From NCBI GenBank assembly GCA_958441075.1, contig CAUCBQ010000110.1, positions 1 to 6,924 on the forward strand: 6,924 nucleotides of DNA. The letters run 5' to 3'. A program made the position numbers and the translations under genes. Source of the stretch: an uncultured Clostridiaceae bacterium. GTDB taxonomy: Bacteria > Bacillota > Clostridia > Lachnospirales > Lachnospiraceae. Position 1 is the first letter of the stretch. Every line of letters begins with the position of its first letter. A model generated the notes under the pieces. The model searched no databases and had not been told where the DNA came from. It worked only from the letters and a program-made list of their open reading frames with translations. Of this stretch, positions 6,073 to 6,924 are shown one piece after another.

Positions 6073-6120
6073 AAAAAACCTCCCGGAATATACCATCTGT
6101 TAACAGTATATTCCGAAAGG
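6073..6120 (-). terminator. Intrinsic terminator of the ilvE gene, overlapping the lipoprotein ribosome binding site
   Basis: A 15-bp stem with two G-U pairs (minus-strand 6106-6120 with 6079-6093) closes a 12-base loop and is followed by six T (6073-6078). It begins 14 bases after the ilvE stop at 6135. The 3' arm ends in GGGAGG, the Shine-Dalgarno of the next gene, whose ATG is at 6068. Confidence 0.93.
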
Positions 6121-6134
6121 CTTGTCTGTGATCC

Positions 6135-6924
6135 TTACATGATTTTTCGAATCCAGCCTTCAGGCGCTTCCAGGCGTCCCATCTGAATACCGGTCAGCGT
6201 ATCATACAGCTGTTTTGTAACAGGGCCCATTTCCTCCATACCGCTTGGGAAGCAGATTTCCCGACCGTGGTCATTTACCTTTCCTACAGGGGAAATCACA
6301 GCCGCTGTGCCGCAGAGGCCGCATTCTGCAAAATCCTTTAATTCCTCCAGCTTTACAGGCCGCTGTGTGACCTTTAAGCCCAGATAATGCTCTGCCACAT
6401 ACATGAGCGAACGTCTTGTGATGGACGGCAGAATGGAATCAGACTTTGGCGTAACCACCTCTTTGTCCTTTGTAATAAAGATGAAATTAGCTCCGCCCGT
6501 TTCTTCCACATAGGTTCTGGTAGCCGGGTCCAGAAACATATTTTCATCAAAGCCCTTTGCATGAGCTGTTTCATGAGCATGAAGGCTCATTGCATAGTTT
6601 AAGCCAGCCTTCACATGGCCTGTTCCGTGAGGCGCTGCCCGGTCAAAATCACTGACACAGATGGTGATGGGCTTTGCTCCCCCCTTAAAATAAGGGCCCA
6701 CCGGCGTTACAAACATTCTGAACTGATACTCGTCAGAGGGCTTAACGCCAATCACAGGACCAGAAGCAAACATATAGGGGCGTATATAAAGAGTTGCCCC
6801 GCTGCCGTAAGGAGGAACCCAGGCCGCATTCGCCTTTACCACCTGATCCAGAGCTTCCAGAAAACGCTCCCTGGGGAACACAGGCATCTCCAAACGTCTG
6901 GCAGAATCCATCATGCGCTCTGCA
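6135..6924 (-). CDS. ilvE: Branched-chain amino acid aminotransferase (partial, N-terminus beyond right edge)
   Basis: A class IV PLP aminotransferase that interconverts leucine, isoleucine and valine with their 2-keto acids in the cytosol. The frame is open to the right edge and 262 residues are visible; family members have about 340-360, so some 80-100 N-terminal residues lie outside. An in-frame ATG at 6914 falls inside the conserved region and is not the start. Counting from that Met: WVPPYGSGATLYIRPYMF (32-49), the PLP lysine K102 in GTGHVKAGLNYAMSL, VEETGGANFIFI (136-147) with the family's E..G..N.F pattern, SILPSITRRSL (160-170) and CGTAAVISPVG (201-211). The last part reads ECGLCGTAA, giving a CxxC at 198-201; it is not in the same place as the redox CxxC of human BCAT. 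The gene ends in a strong terminator and appears to be transcriptionally separate from the genes that follow. Confidence 0.95.
   Translation of the reverse strand, partial: AERMMDSARRLEMPVFPRERFLEALDQVVKANAAWVPPYGSGATLYIRPYMFASGPVIGVKPSDEYQFRMFVTPVGPYFKGGAKPITICVSDFDRAAPHGTGHVKAGLNYAMSLHAHETAHAKGFDENMFLDPATRTYVEETGGANFIFITKDKEVVTPKSDSILPSITRRSLMYVAEHYLGLKVTQRPVKLEELKDFAECGLCGTAAVISPVGKVNDHGREICFPSGMEEMGPVTKQLYDTLTGIQMGRLEAPEGWIRKIM

Noticed and set aside
6374..6580. 68-codon minus-strand frame inside ilvE
   Set aside because: It is an alternate frame within a strongly conserved aminotransferase region.
6135..6914. Complete 259-residue aminotransferase starting at 6914
   Set aside because: The frame is open upstream of 6914 and the family needs about 80-100 more N-terminal residues, so the gene is cut by the window edge.
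1..6924. CRISPR array, mobile element, phage or defence island
   Set aside because: I found no spaced direct repeats, transposase, integrase, recombinase or nuclease motifs; the genes are ordinary metabolic and sporulation genes.

Overview
The window reads as ordinary chromosome of a low-to-mid GC, spore-forming Firmicute, most likely a gut-type Clostridia (Lachnospiraceae-like). The reasons are a SipL-type SPOCS/LysM spore-morphogenesis protein, strong GGAGG-type ribosome binding sites, TTG start use, classical intrinsic terminators, and a larA-uxaA cluster of a kind seen in such genomes. Taxonomy is inferred from gene content only. All seven genes lie on the minus strand, so transcription runs from high to low coordinates. 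No rRNA, tRNA, CRISPR array, insertion sequence, phage gene or defence system was seen, and no gene-free stretch exceeds about 210 bases.

In transcription order: (1) the C-terminal three quarters of a branched-chain amino acid aminotransferase (6135 to the right edge), closed by a strong terminator. (2) A 139-residue lipoprotein with a PrcB C-terminal-like domain. (3) A cysE-type serine O-acetyltransferase overlapping (4) a TtcA-type PP-loop tRNA thiolation protein; these form a probable two-gene unit linking cysteine supply to sulfur use. A terminator follows. (5) A 521-residue SipL-like SPOCS-repeat protein with a C-terminal LysM domain, closed by a perfect 12-bp terminator. (6) A tightly packed operon with a near-consensus vegetative promoter: a LarA-family nickel-pincer racemase/epimerase with all catalytic residues, then a split UxaA-type sugar-acid dehydratase (small SAF subunit, then large subunit running off the left edge). 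It could epimerise a 2-hydroxy (sugar) acid at C2 and then dehydrate it.

The most interesting signal is regulatory. Upstream of the SipL-like gene, a SigmaE-like promoter (TTATATT-N14-CATAGATT), the terminator of the preceding gene, and the ribosome binding site of the sporulation gene are interlocked in about 70 bases. The 5' arm of the terminator is the promoter spacer, and the 3' arm contains the Shine-Dalgarno. Read-through RNA should hide the ribosome binding site, while RNA started at the SigmaE-like promoter should begin in the hairpin loop and leave it free. A related terminator/Shine-Dalgarno overlap precedes the lipoprotein gene. No clearly new protein system was found.
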